Below are positions 47,762-59,860 of a DNA stretch of 64,000 nucleotides, piece by piece. This DNA is from Arthrobotrys musiformis (taxonomy: Eukaryota > Ascomycota > Orbiliomycetes > Orbiliales > Orbiliaceae), in contig JAVHJL010000011.1 of NCBI GenBank assembly GCA_036971715.1, forward strand, positions 1,674,001 through 1,738,000, in the 5' to 3' direction. Under the pieces are notes generated by a model. The model had not been told where the DNA came from, searched no databases, and saw only the letters and a list, made by a program, of their open reading frames with translations. The stretch's first letter is position 1, and each line of letters begins with the position of its first letter. The position numbers and the translations under genes are program-made.

Positions 47762-47954
47762 TGTGGTAGACGATCGCAAATATTTTTATATTTTTATGTC
47801 GTGATTATTTTCTATCGGTCTTTGTATGCTTTTTTACTTTGTAGTATTTTTGATCAATTTTTTCCGCTCTTTCGATTGGTGTACTTTTATTTGGTTTTGG
47901 ATACTCCGTTCAAAAGTTATGGGGGGGTCGGTATTTTCGAAGTTCGTTTTTTCT

Positions 47955-48903
47955 TATAGTTTCTAAATTTAATATTAGTCTTTTTCTTCTTAAATTAGTT
48001 GTTTTTGAATATTTTCAGTAGATTGATCTATAAATCTAGGTTTAAAATAATTATTTCCCTAGGTTTGTTGAAACTGACTAATATTATTAGTTTTTATTAA
48101 TCCTTTTGGTGTTGAGGTTAGGATATTCTTCTTTTATAATCTTTTATTTGTCAGGTTTTAGGATTTCTTTTTTGTATTTAAGGTTCGCCAGTTATTATTA
48201 AGGCATTGATAGAAAATAACAAAATTATTGAAGTTTTCAAAGAACATTTTTTTAATAATCAGAAATTCTTCTATTTTGATATATAAACTATGTTGTAAAT
48301 AAGTAATTTAAATAATATTATTATAGTTTAAGTATTTTATAAAATATCTAAATTTTATTAAATAAATTAAAAAAGGTTTATTAACTTGTTTTAGATTTTT
48401 TAATTCTCACTTTGTGGTTTTAGTAAAATTAGGATCTTTGAAAACCTTTTCGAGCTATATAGTAAACTTAATGTAAGTATTTTAGTTTTATATTTTATTA
48501 TTAATATTATATTTATTAAAAACTAATTCTGCTAGATTTCTTTTGAGAAAACTAATAATATATATAATCTTCTTTTTAAATATAGCAAATTTGGTAGCCT
48601 TTTCTTTATATTTATTATTAAACTAAGCCAAAAAATTTCATAATTTATAAAATTTGGTGCTATTAAAGGAATTGGAGTCTAAAAATTTGATGTTTGGGGC
48701 AACTACCAGAACTATCATAAACATACTATTTCTGAAATATTTAAAAACTACTATTATAGCTTTAATTTATTTAATAGTAAATTCTAGTAAAATAACAATT
48801 ATAGTTTCTTTTTTAGTATTCTTTTTTTTGGAGGACTTGCTATATAGTAGGACTAGTGATGATATTTGGGTATTAAGTTGATAAAATTATGAAATAATAA
48901 AGT
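47955..48903 (-). pseudogene. Gypsy copy 2 gag region, right of LINE G
   Basis: Continues copy 1 positions about 13535-14469. In coding sense it gives gag-like fragments such as KFYKLWNFLA and ISFLKRNLAE, similar to the FxGDRxKLRxFL pattern region of gypsy Gag only in outline. The plus-strand frame 48654-48881 is antisense. Confidence 0.6.
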
Positions 48904-49545
48904 GTAAGAAATTATATAAAAATTAATTAAAATATTAAAGTAATACACAAATATTATAAAATAAAAATAATATATTAATATAAATATAGATTAATATTTA
49001 AATTATTATTTAGTTTCTAAATATATAATAGTAAATTTAATAGTTTAAATAAGAAATTAACAAAAAAAATAATAAAATAAATTGAACAGGAGATAAATTT
49101 ATAAACTAGATAATTGGATATAAAATATTAAATTAAACAGAAGATAAATCTGTAAACTAGATAATTAAATATAGAATATTAAACTAAACAAAAGATAAAT
49201 TTGAACTAAATATTCAGAAATATAGGGTACTAAACTAGACAATATATGATTTTATATAATAAACAAATATATATAATGAAATACTCTTTCTAAAAATTAC
49301 CAAGAGAGCAAGGGCTTTTTTATCTAAAATTCTTAAAACTTAAATAATAGTTGTAATCTTAATCTACAAGTTTCAAAATCTATATCTAGATATTTTCTTA
49401 TTCTAGATCTGTAATTTATATTACATTGTATGGGTTTTCTTCTAACTACAGTATTACCTGAATGTTTCCTATGGTTATTCTGAGGGCTCCTCCGGCCACC
49501 TGGATTTCTGCTTGGAGTTCATTATGCTGTGATTGCTTTGTTACA
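48904..49545 (-). repeat. LTR of gypsy copy 2 (right; 5' LTR in coding sense)
   Basis: Starts TGTAAGAAATTA, ends GCTTTGTTACA, then AAAGC. As in copy 1, its last 120 bp (from about 49440) is less mutated. Confidence 0.93.
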
Positions 49546-49550
49546 AAAGC
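49546..49550 (+). repeat. Target site duplication AAAGC of gypsy copy 2, right
   Basis: Exact repeat of 37094-37098; LINE D resumes with CTAATAAA. Confidence 0.92.
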
Positions 49551-49998
49551 TAATAAAATAATTAGATTATTATTTTTTATTATTTAATAATGAAGGTATG
49601 ATCTTTTTGGAAAAATTCCTAAATAAAACAAATATTACAAAAAGAAAATGCAATAAAAATCCTAAAAATGATTATTTCACAAGATAGAAAAATCTGGAAG
49701 TTTGAAAAAATAAAAAAATTCTGAAAATAAAATATATCATTTTAATATTACGTCAAAATAAATAGGTAAGAATAACAGATATACAACATTATTTTTTTAA
49801 TAGGAAAAAAGAAGAAAAAAACAAAAAGAGTTAGAAGGAATCTTAAAAAACAAAAAACAAAAATAAAAATAAAAACAAAAAACAAAAATAAAAAATGATT
49901 TTATGTAATTTTCATTTTTAATAAGGAGCGAAAATCATGTATTTTAATTTCTTTTCCTTCATTCTGCCATAACCGAAAGGTTGTATGCGTGTATAATA

Positions 49999-50024
<26 letters not shown>

Positions 50025-50032
<8 letters not shown>

Positions 50033-50130
50033 TTGATTTTTTTTAAATTTATTTAATTTAAAATTAATAATTTAGTAATTTTTATTTTTAATTAAATTTT
50101 TTTAGTTTGTAATTTTATAAAATAAAAATT
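50025..50130 (-). mobile_element. LINE E, second piece, with the right target duplication of LINE D
   Basis: AATAAATTTGAT (50025-50036) repeats 31800-31811; the following bases align with LINE G 46195-46290. Confidence 0.75.
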
Positions 50131-53100
50131 TTTATTATTATTATTATTATTATTATTTATCATACACGCATGCAACCTTTCGGTTATGGCGGAATGAAGG
50201 AAAAGAAATTAAAATACATGATTTTCGCTCCTTATTAAAAATGAAAACTACATAAAATCATTTTTTATTTTTGTTTTTTATTTTTATTTTTATTTTTTTT
50301 TTTTGTTTTTTAAGGTTCCTTTTAATTTTTTTTATCTTTTTCTTCTTTTTTCCTATTAAAAAAACAATGTCATATATCTATTATTCTTACCTATCTACTT
50401 TAATGTAATATTAAAATAATATATCTTATTTTCAAAATCTTTTTATTTTTTTAAACTTCTAGATTTCCCTATCCTGTGAAATAATCATTTTTAGGATTTT
50501 TATTATATTTTTTTTTTATAATATTTATTTTATTTAAAATTTTTTCCAAAAAGATCATACTTTTATTATTAAATAATAAAAAGTAATAATCTAATTATTT
50601 ATTAGCTTTTTTAAGTTTCCTTTTTAACACCTTTTTTTTTTATTATAAATTTTATATTTTATAATTAAGTGTTTTGGTGTTTGAAACTTATTTCTACATA
50701 TATAGTTTTTATTTAAAATTCCAGAATTTAGAATTTTATATAAATAATTATTAAAATACTCATACCCAATCCTCAGTTAAGTTAAAAAAAAAACAAAATT
50801 ATTACTAAACTTAATAAATATCTTATTTCTTTTTAATTTTAGTTTATTAATATAATTTAGCCTATTTTTTTATTTTTTGTATTTTTTTTTTTTATTTTAG
50901 TAAGTCCTTTTTTTTAATTTTTTTTTTTAAATAAATAAAGGATTTAAATAAACTTTTCTTTTTTATTTTTATAGCTTTTTTGGCTAAATAATCTACTTTT
51001 TTATTTTTAATAATTTTAAAATAACCTAAAATTTATTCTATAAATATATTAATATTTTTAGAATTTAATTTATTTGCTATATCTTAAATTTTTGAAATTA
51101 TTTTTTGATTAGGCTTTAAATTTAGATTTTATAACCTTTTTATTATAGTTTAATTATTAATAAAGAAATAAATATTCTTTACTTCTTTATTTTTATTAAT
51201 TATTTTAAAGGATTTTTCAAATTCTTTTCTTAAAGTAATTAATTTTGTATCATATACTTTTATACTTTTTCTTAAATTAAAATAGATTTTAAAAATAGAT
51301 TTATTATTTATTTTTTTATAAATTTCAGTTTTTAAGGATTTTTCTTTTTTATTTTTATTATTTTTTTTTATATTTTTATTTTCTATTTCTAGTATAGAAC
51401 TGTCTGTATAAATAAGTAAGTTTTCCCTAAAATTTAGTTTAATTTTTTTTTTATTTTTGTGGTTTTTTGCTTTTAAATCTTTAAATATATTATTTATGAG
51501 GAAATTAATTTTATTTTTAATCTAAAATGGATTGAATTTTATATTTAATTCCTTAATTTTTGTATATGGGTTTATTAAAAAATTAATTCTTGATAATATT
51601 CTGTTTAGTGTGGAGGTATATTTTTTTTTGTTCTTTTTTTTTTTTTTTTATTTTATTTTGAATAAAGTCTTAGTTTTGTTTCTTTTCTTTTAAAATTAAA
51701 TTCTAGTAAAAATAACTCTGGAGATCTCTTTTTTATTAAATGATTTTTATTAAAAAAAAGAAATCTTAGAGTATATCTTTTTTATATCTTATTTAGTTTT
51801 ATTTTTGGTGGTAAAATAGAGGCTTTAACTTTTAATATATTTATTAAAGTTATTTTGAAGTTTTCTGTTATTTTTCTTAATATTTTATTTTAAATTAATT
51901 TAAATTCTTTTAAAATATTTTGTTGTTTTTAATTTTTTTACTATATTTTAGATTTATAGTTGGAAATAGAACAAATATAGCTTTTATATAATTATATTAT
52001 TACTTTAGTTTTAAATTTTTTTTCTAAATTAGCAAGTATTTTAATAAAATTTAAAATTTTATTTGCTACACTTATTTTTATTTTAATATAATATTTAAAA
52101 TTCAATCTTATATCGAAATATATATTTAATTATTTTATATTGTTAATAGGTTTTATTATTATACCATTTAATAACTCAATATTTAATTCCCCAAATTCAT
52201 TTTTTTTTTAAATTTATTTTAAAATAAATTAGCTTTGATTTTATGTTATCAAAAACTATTACATTATCTATAGTCTAATTAAAGACTATTTTTATAATTT
52301 CTTCTAATTTATATATATTTATTTTTATTTTTTTTATTAATTATAATTAATGCTAAATCATTTATATAAAATAGTTTAATAATAGAAAGCTTTTTTTTGT
52401 TTTAATAAATTAAATAATAGTATTAAATATAATAAAAAAAGAATTGGGGATATTAGAGAATCTTGTAATATTCCAGTTTTAACTAGTTTTAATTTTTTTA
52501 TTTGTTTATTGAAGGTTAGTTTAATTAATCTTTTGAATATAAAATTATTAATTTATGAAATTAATTATTTAGGGAACTTTATGTTTTTTAAGGTATTAAT
52601 TAATTTTTTTTTTAAAATATTATTAAAAGTTTTTTTAATATCTAAAAATAAAATAAAAGTTTTTAATTTTTCTGAATTAGTTATTTCTATATTATAAATT
52701 AATAATAAAGTTATATTAATTACAAATTTTTATTTTTTGCTTTTAATTTGTTTTGGATTTAGAATTTTATTAGTTTCTGATAAGAAAGCTATTTTTTTTT
52801 GCTATTATTTTTTTTAATATTTTTCTTAAATAATTTAGGAGATTAATAATTTTGTAAGTTTTTGGAATATTATAATTAAATTTATTTGGTTTAGGTAAAA
52901 TTGCCTTAATTACTTTTTTGAAATATATTGGATGGTATTTATAATTTAATAATTGTTTAAATAAATTATTAAATTTTCCTGGTATAATTTTATAAGCTTT
53001 TTTTAAATATAAAAAATTAATTTTAGCTGGTTTTAGTGCTTTTTTGGAATTTTTTGGATTTTTTTAGGTTTAGAAAAATTAAGTGCTAGGAATATTTCTT

Positions 53101-54223
53101 TGTTTTTTGCATTTTCTAAAAAAATTAGTCTAGGATTTTTTTTTAGAAGATTTAATTTCTTTAAAATGTTTATTTTTTTGATTTTAAATAGTTTTTAATT
53201 TTGTTGGGTTTTATTTAATTTTCATGTTCTTTTTTATTGTAATATTTTGTTTCTTGTTTTTTTAATTTTTTTATTCTATTAAATTTTTGATTTTAATATT
53301 ATTTTTAAAGTTGGTGTAGATCTTTTTACTACTAAAATTATATTTTTTTGAAAAAAAGATGTTGTAATTTCTAAATTATTTTCTAGATCTTTTCTTTTTT
53401 TATAAAATGAAAAAAGGTGATTTTTTTATAAATTATTTTTATTTAGATTTTTATTTAAATTTAATAATTCTTTTTTGAAGTTTTTTAATTAGTTTTATTT
53501 TAATTAAATTTGTTAGTTGATAAAGAATTGTTTACTAAATCATTTTCTTTTAATTTTATTTTAATTGAGATTACTTTATGATCTGATTTTGTATTAATTT
53601 TTTTATTTATTTTCTAATTTATAATTAATTTTTTTAAATTAATGGTTATAAAAGATAGGTTAATGATTGAGGATTCAGATTTATTATTTTTTCTGGTATT
53701 ATAATAAGTTGGTATGTTATTTTTATTTATTAATTATAGACTTTTATTTTTGATTAATTTTATTATTTTTCCTGTTTTTAAATTAAATTTAATTTTAGGG
53801 TTCTATAAAAAGTAATAAGTATTAAAATCTTTAATTAATAATATTTTTTTGGTGTAGTAATCTTTAATCTTATTAAAAAAATTAATTTACTATATATTCA
53901 TTATTTTCTATATTTTATTATTTTTCATTATAAATATTAATAAATCTGATTTTCCTAAATTTATTTGATTTAAAATTAATTATCTAGTAATTCTCATTTT
54001 TAATTAAATCTTTCCAATTTGTGATCTTATAAGGTAAATTCTTTTTTATAAAAATAATTATTTTATTTTAGTTTTTATTAATTTTGTTGGTTTTTAGGTT
54101 TAAAAAAATTAATTTAAATCTTAAATATATAATTGTAATATTTTCTTTTAAAAACCATAATTTTTATAGGAAAATTAAATCCATATTATCATAAATTAAT
54201 ATAAAGTTTAAAATTAACTACAT

Positions 54224-54236
54224 TATATTTATAGAT
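54224..54236 (+). repeat. Target site duplication of SINE copy 2, left
   Basis: TATATTTATAGAT, repeated exactly at 55047-55059. Confidence 0.95.
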
Positions 54237-55046
54237 TATTATTATTATTATTTATCATACACGCATGCAACCTTTCGGTTATGGCGGATTGTAGATATCT
54301 AATTATAGATAATAACATGAAAGAAGTGAATACAAGCCAGAATCTTTACATGATTAGGATGTTGGAGATTTTCGGTATTTTTTTTAGAATCTATCTACAT
54401 TAAATTCCTTTGTATATAATTCTACTATTCCAATTTAGTAGAGAATGCGCCGTATATCTGTTGTTTTTACCCATCCACTTTGATGTAATATTAGAAAATT
54501 ACTATATTCAGAACAATCCACAAGTGTGGGTTCTAATTATAGATATATTTTCTTAAGATTATTACTTTTTATACTTCTGTAACTGAAGTCCAGTTCTAAA
54601 ACAGGAACTAGGCTGTTCTATTTTTTTAAGTAGTAGAACTACTTCTATTTTTAAGTAGTAGAACTACTAGTACTGTTTTTATTGTGATGTACTCACACAT
54701 ATCTTTTACAGAGATTACTGTCTATTTTTAAGTAGTAGAACTACTTCTATTTTTTATAGTAGATAGAACTACTGTTTGATTTTTATTCTAAAGTTCAAAC
54801 TGTGTTGTGCGAGGAAAACAAACAACAACACCCTTAAAACAAACTTAGATGTCAAACACATCAAGATACAACTATAGTTGGTGTAAAACTAGTGAGTTGT
54901 TTCTTTTTGCATTTATTTTCGGGTAAAAGAAATAAAACCCCGAAAATTAATTTGCAAAATATGGTGGAGATGGTAGGAATCGAACCCACACAGGCTGGGG
55001 AGACCTGTTTCCAAGCCTAGCATCACACCCACTAGGCCACACCTCC
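54237..55046 (-). mobile_element. SINE copy 2, tRNA-headed, minus strand
   Basis: 810 bp in a 13-bp target duplication within LINE F. Head (tRNA-like) at 54965-55046 with CCA at 54962-54964, tail (AAT)n at 54237-54252. Same parts as copy 1, nearly identical, no RIP pattern. It sits near the start of LINE F ORF2. Confidence 0.94.
54962..55046 (-). ncRNA. tRNA-like head of SINE copy 2
   Basis: Same sequence as 19362-19446: A box, B box, 7-bp acceptor stem, encoded CCA. Confidence 0.8.
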
Positions 55047-55059
55047 TATATTTATAGAT
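55047..55059 (+). repeat. Target site duplication of SINE copy 2, right
   Basis: TATATTTATAGAT, exact repeat of 54224-54236. Confidence 0.95.
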
Positions 55060-55109
55060 CTTCTACAATTGTATTATATTATTTTTAAAATATCCCTATT
55101 CATTTAAAA

Positions 55110-56240
55110 TAATATTTTGTTTTTTATTTTTAAAACATAAAGAATTTTTTGCCCCATATTCTCTTTTACAATTAATATATTTGTATTTTATATAATCATA
55201 GGATTTTTTATTTTCCTAGCATATATTATATAAATAATTAATTATTTTATATTTTCTAGCACAAATTTTGCAGGTTAATTTATTTCTGCAATTTAATACA
55301 TAGTAGTTAATTTTTTAATAATTTATACATCTATTGTTTTTAAAGAATTTAATATATTTTTCTATTTTGAGTTTTTCACCTTCTAGAAAAATATATCCTC
55401 TGTTTTATATTTTTATTATTTTTATTTTTGTTTTTATAGCAATTACTATAGAAGAGAATTTCTTTTCTTTTAATTTTTCCTTTTTAATCAATTATCTTAG
55501 ATTTTTAACTAATTTAATTATATTATCTATTTTTATTTCTTTTTTGAGATCTTCCATTTTTTAATCTTTAAAAATCTTATATACAACTAAGAATTTTTAA
55601 TTCTCTATTTTAAAAGGTCTTTATATATGTTCATTTATTTTAATAAATTCTTAATAAATTTTTTTTTATATTTTAGAATATCTTTTTTTTTAGTGTTTTT
55701 ATAGGTAATCAAAATTAAATTCCCTTTTAGATTTAGAGAAATCCCAGAAATAATTAATTCTGGGTTATTAGGCTTTTCTTTAAGAATTTTATTTATTTTT
55801 TTTCTAAAAATATTTGGTTTTTAAATAGAAAGTTTCGTAGTATTTCTAGGAATAATTAACCTTTATTAATTAATTGATATTTTTGAATTTTATAGATTTT
55901 GCATTTTATATGTTTTTTGGTGTTTTTGGGTTATTTCCTGTTTTTTTAGTATTTTTGATATTTTCTAGGCAATTTAAGCATATGTCTTTTTTATATTATT
56001 TCTCTTTAACTCTCTTATTTCCTGCTTTAGGTTTTCTACCTTCTGTACTCTTTCTTTTAGAAAATTATTCAACTTTTTAATTTTTAGAAACAAATCTTCT
56101 TTATTTATTTCTTCTTTTAAATTAATTATATTTATTAATACCTATCTTCTTTGTTTTTTTTGTAATAAATAGGTTTAAAATTTTATATTACTAATACTAG
56201 TTTATTTAAAGATAAACTAGTTAGTATATTCTCTATTTTT
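55110..56240 (-). pseudogene. LINE F ORF1 remnant
   Basis: Aligned with LINE C and G ORF1. In sense the zinc region is at about 55150-55330, with the first knuckle Cys codons altered. Plus-strand open frames 55334-55564 and 55874-56080 are antisense. The 5' UTR follows to 56473 with a run of nine G on the plus strand. Confidence 0.75.
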
Positions 56241-56473
56241 AAAACTAATCTTTAAAAGGTTTAGTTTAAATTAAGTGAGAAATTTCTTTTTTATGTAATA
56301 GACGATTGTAAATATTTTTATATTTTTATGTTGTGATTATTTTCTATCGGTCTTTGTATGCTTTTTTACTTTGTAGTATTTTTGATTAATTTTTTCTGTT
56401 CTTTCGATTGGTGTACTTTTATTTGGTTTTGGATACTCCGTTCAAAAGTTATGGGGGGGGGTCGGTATTTTCG

Positions 56474-56959
56474 TATTAATTTTTAAAATTTTTTTTATAA
56501 AAATAATTATTTTATTTTAATTTTTGTTTATTTTTAAATTTAAAAAAATTAGTTGAAATTTTTAATATATAATTGTGATATTTTCTTTTAAAAACCAAAA
56601 TTCTTATAAAAAGATTAAATTTATATTATTATAAATTAATATAAAATTTAAAATTGATTATATTATATTTATAAATTCTTTATAATTATATTATATTATT
56701 TTTAAAATATTACTATTCATTTAAAATAATATTTTATTATTTTTATTTTTAAAATATAAAAAATTTTTTACCTCATATTTTCCACTATAATTAATATATT
56801 TATATTTTATATAATCATAAAACTTTTTATTGTTCTAATATATATTATATATATAATTAATTATTTTATATTTTCCAATATAAAATTTATAAACTAATTC
56901 ATTTTTCTAATTTAATACATAATAACCTATTTTTTGATAATTTATATACTTATTATTTT
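56474..56959 (-). mobile_element. LINE E, third piece (ORF2 start and ORF1 zinc region)
   Basis: Aligns with LINE G 46290-46770, including ATGAATAG in sense near 56715. Ends at the target duplication of SINE copy 3. Confidence 0.82.
56946..56959 (+). repeat. Target site duplication of SINE copy 3, left
   Basis: ATACTTATTATTTT, repeated exactly at 57743-57756. Confidence 0.95.
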
Positions 56960-57044
56960 GGAGGTGTGGCCTAGTGGGTGTGATGCTAGGCTTGGAAACA
57001 GGTCTCCCCAGCCTGTGTGGGTTCGATTCCTACCATCTCCACCA
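56960..57044 (+). ncRNA. tRNA-like head of SINE copy 3
   Basis: Identical by eye to 19362-19446. Confidence 0.8.
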
Positions 57045-57742
57045 TATTTTGCAAATTAATTTTCGGGGTTTTATTTCTTTTACCCGAAAATAAATGCAAA
57101 AAGAAACAACTCACTAGTTTTACACCAACTATAGTTGTATCTTGATGTGTTTGACATCTAAGTTTGTTTTAAGGGTGTTGTTGTTTGTTTTCCTCGCACA
57201 ACACAGTTTGAACTTTAGAATAAAAATCAAACAGTAGTTCTATCTACTATAAAAAATAGAAGTAGTTCTACTACTTAAAAATAGACAGTAATCTCTGTAA
57301 AAGATATGTGTGAGTACATCACAATAAAAACAGTACTAGTAGTTCTACTACTTAAAAAATAGAACAGCCTAGTTCCTGTTTTAGAACTGGACTTCAGTTA
57401 CAGAAGTATAAAAAGTAATAATCTTAAGAAAATATATCTATAATTAGAACCCACACTTGTGGATTGTTCTGAATATAGTAATTTTCTAATATTACATCAA
57501 AGTGGATGGGTAAAAACAACAGATATACGGCGCATTCTCTACTAAATTGGAATAGTAGAATTATATTAAAAGGAATTTAATGTAGATAGATTCTAAAAAA
57601 ATACCGAAAATCTCCAACATCCTAATCATGTAAAGATTCTGGCTTGTATTCACTTCTTTCATGTTATTATCTATAATTAGATATCTACAATCCGCCATAA
57701 CCGAAAGGTTGCATGCGTGTATGATAAATAATAATAATAATA
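56960..57742 (+). mobile_element. SINE copy 3, tRNA-headed
   Basis: 783 bp, in a 14-bp target duplication within LINE E. Same structure as copy 1 but with one fewer AGAAGTAGTTCTACTACTT unit near 57350, which accounts for most of the length difference. Head at 56960-57041 plus CCA 57042-57044. Confidence 0.94.
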
Positions 57743-57756
57743 ATACTTATTATTTT
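57743..57756 (+). repeat. Target site duplication of SINE copy 3, right
   Basis: ATACTTATTATTTT, exact repeat of 56946-56959. Confidence 0.95.
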
Positions 57757-58899
57757 TTAAAAATTTTATATATCTTTCTATTTTAAATTTTTCATTTTTT
57801 AGAAAAATATATCCTTTATTTTGTATTTCTATTACTTCTATTTTTATTTTTATAATAATTATTATAAAAAAAAAATTTTTTAATTTTTTTTTTTTTTAAT
57901 TAATTATCTTAGATTTTTAATTAATTTAATTATATTATTTTTTTTTATTTTTTTTTTAAAATTTTCTATTTTTTAATTTTTAAAAATCTTATATATAATT
58001 AAAAACTTCTAATTTTTATTTTGAAAAATCTTTGTATATATTTTAATAAATTTTTAATAAATTCTTTTTTTTATATTTTAGAATATTTTTCTTTTTTTAG
58101 TGTTTTTATAAGTAATTAAAATTAAAATTTTTTTTAGATTTAAAAAAATTCTAAAAATAATTAATTTTAAATTATTAAACTTCTCTTTAAGAATTTTATT
58201 TATTTTTTTTTAAAAATATTTAATTTCTAAATAAAAAGTTTAATACTTAATCTTTTTTAAAATAATTAACTTTTATTAATTAATTAATATTTTTAAATTT
58301 TATACATTTTACATTTTATACATTTTTTTTAATATTTTTAGATTATTTCCTATTTTTTAGTATTTTTGATATTTTCTGAACTATTTGGGTATATATTGTT
58401 TTTATGTTATTTTTTTCTATTTCTCTTATTTTTCTTATTTTCTATTTTAAATCTTTTATTTCTTATACTTTTTTTTTTTAAAAAAAATTATTTAATTTTT
58501 TAATTTCTAAAAATAAAATTTTTTTATTTATTTCTTTTTTATTATTGATTATATTTATTAATACTTATTTTTTTTATTTTTTTTTTTGTAGTAAATAAAT
58601 TTAAATTTTTATATCATTAGTACTAATTTATTTAACAATAAATTAGTTAGTATGTTTTCCATTTTTAAAACTAATTTTTAAAAGATTTAATTTTATAATA
58701 AGAAATCTTTTTTTTATATAATAAATAATTATAAATATTTTTATATTTTTATATTATAATTATTTTATCTCAATCTTTATATGCCTTTTTCCTTTATGAT
58801 ATTTTTATTCAGTTTTTCCTCTTCTTTTAATTGGTGTACTTTTATTTAATTTTGGATACTCCGTTCAAAAGTTATGGGGGTCGGTATTTTCGAAGTTCG
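57757..58899 (-). pseudogene. LINE E, fourth piece: ORF1 and 5' UTR
   Basis: Aligned with LINE G 46775-47946. ORF1 is destroyed; almost only A/T remains. The last 80 bp, the LINE 5' end, is intact: TTGGATACTCCGTTCAAAAG and GGTATTTTCGAAGTTCG. Confidence 0.82.
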
Positions 58900-59729
58900 G
58901 TTGTAAACATAAATTAAATATATTATATAAATAAGTATAATTATATTATTTGTTAAAAATTAAAGAAAATATATAAATTATTATTAAATTAGATATAATT
59001 GATGAATTTATTTAAATAATATAAAAGAGTTTTTTTATATTTTTATTTAAACCTTTTTAAAAGAAGTTTTCGAACTTAAAACAAATAATAAAAATAAAAG
59101 AAAAAAAAATTTTTAAAAGTAAAAAAAAAAAAAAAAAGTATATCAATAAAAAAGTTAAAAAAAAATTTTAAAAAAAATTTTAAAAAAAAATTTAAAAAAA
59201 AATTAAAAAAAATATAACTAATAAAAAAATTAAAAAAGAATTTAAAAAAAATAATAATAATAAAAGTAAAAATTAAAAAAATAGTAAAAATTCAAATAAT
59301 AATAAAAAAATTAATATATATATAGAAATAATAATATTAAAAAAAATTTAAAAGGTTTTTTTATATATAAAAAAGAAATTAGATATACTAAAGTAAAAAA
59401 AAAGTCTTTAATAGAAAAATTTGTAGAATAAAGAAAATTTAAAGAATAAATAAGATAAACTTTAGAATTTGTAAAGAAGTTTTATACATATTATTGTAAA
59501 TCTAGTTAATTGTTTATAAAAAGAGTTTTTTTTTAACAAATTATATTATAAAAAATAAAATTTAGAATTTATAGAATTTTTAGAATTAAAGCCTAAGAGC
59601 TATTATATTAAATAAAGTTTACATTTAATCTTCGAAGAAATAGAGAAATTTGTGAAGTTGGAAATTTTGTGTTGTTGGAGATTTTGGGTGGATAGTAAAA
59701 TGAAGGGGGATCGAGTAATTCCCTTTAAA
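58900..59729. other. Unassigned A-rich region
   Basis: 59080-59350 is A-rich low complexity with AAATTTTAAAAA runs. 59630-59725 is less A/T-rich with G kept (for example GAAGGGGGATCGAG) and may be the edge of an unrecognised element. No open frame or motif seen. Confidence 0.5.
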
Positions 59730-59860
59730 AAAGTTTAAATTAATTTAAAATAAAATATTCAGAAAAATAATAAAAAAATTTAAAATAATTTTAATAAATA
59801 TTTTGAAAATTAAAGCTTTTATTTTACTACTAGAAATCAAATTAAATAAAATATAAAAAA
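59730..59860 (+). mobile_element. LINE scrap, Tad1-type ORF2 fragment
   Basis: Matches LINE D about 35800-35925 (the region before the RNase H). Cut on the right by the LTR at 59861. Confidence 0.75.

Larger units (their letters stand above)
42162..47954 (-). mobile_element. LINE G, Tad1-type, full length (5.79 kb)
   Basis: Minus-strand LINE from the 5' end at 47954 (CGAACTTCG in sense) to its AAT tail at 42162, with 14-bp target duplications and thus complete at both ends. It is moderately mutated, comparable to LINE C. The 5' UTR has a poly-A expansion of 37 bases in sense (47724-47760 as T), where LINE C has 6. It lies innermost in the nest, so it is younger than gypsy copy 2, LINE D and LINE E. 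Confidence 0.93.
37099..49545 (-). mobile_element. Ty3/gypsy family 1, copy 2, with LINE G inside
   Basis: LTRs at 37099-37741 and 48904-49545; interior 37742-42161 and 47955-48903. Coding strand is minus. Domain order is as in copy 1, including RT near 40680-40800, RNase H near 39950-40080 and a gag region near 48450-48880. A perfect 5-bp target duplication marks it as a genuine single insertion into LINE D. On the plus strand C is depleted and G retained, opposite to copy 1. LINE G lies in the gag/zinc-knuckle region. Confidence 0.92.
31827..50024 (+). mobile_element. LINE D, Tad1-type, near full length, split by a gypsy element
   Basis: Plus-strand LINE inserted in LINE E. First part 31827-37098 (5' UTR, ORF1, ORF2 to just before the C-terminus), second part 49551-50024 (C-terminus, 3' UTR, AAT tail). 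The gypsy element at 37099-49545 duplicated AAAGC (37094-37098 and 49546-49550). Compared with LINE C it is more mutated, mainly G-to-A on the plus strand, with C still frequent in the 5' third. Confidence 0.9.
50440..55122 (-). pseudogene. LINE F ORF2 remnant, interrupted by SINE copy 2
   Basis: Aligned with LINE G ORF2. Start ATGAATAGGG near 55110 overlaps the ORF1 stop. The plus-strand open frame 52509-52697 is antisense to the RT region. RNase H near 50950-51420 has lost most catalytic codons. Also carries the deletion near 53050. No activity possible. Confidence 0.8.
50131..56473 (-). mobile_element. LINE F, Tad1-type, near full length, with SINE copy 2 inside
   Basis: Minus-strand LINE with its AAT tail at 50131-50158 (ATT on plus) and a 5' end at about 56473 that lacks the last few bases AACTTCG found in other copies. 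Split by SINE copy 2; pieces 50131-54223 and 55060-56473. A deletion of about 250 bp relative to G lies near 53050 (RT N-terminal region joins TTTTTGGAATT directly to a later block). Heavily mutated. The terminal 100 bp at the 3' end and 80 bp at the 5' end are intact. Confidence 0.88.
30648..58899 (-). mobile_element. LINE E, old Tad1-type LINE split into four pieces by later insertions
   Basis: Minus-strand LINE whose pieces, aligned with LINE G, are 30648-31811 (RT start and endonuclease), about 50037-50130 (endonuclease), about 56474-56959 (start of ORF2, ORF1 zinc region) and 57757-58899 (ORF1 and 5' UTR). Each junction resumes in register with G. The 5' end CGAAGTTCG at 58891-58899 and the G-run before it are intact. 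The 3' part of ORF2 and the tail are missing: the left side stops at the Fot1-like element. This is the most mutated LINE and the oldest layer of the nest. Confidence 0.85.

Noticed and set aside
47759..47959. Plus-strand frame at the LINE 5' end, also at 20186-20374 on minus
   Set aside because: Antisense of the LINE 5' UTR; present wherever this UTR is present.
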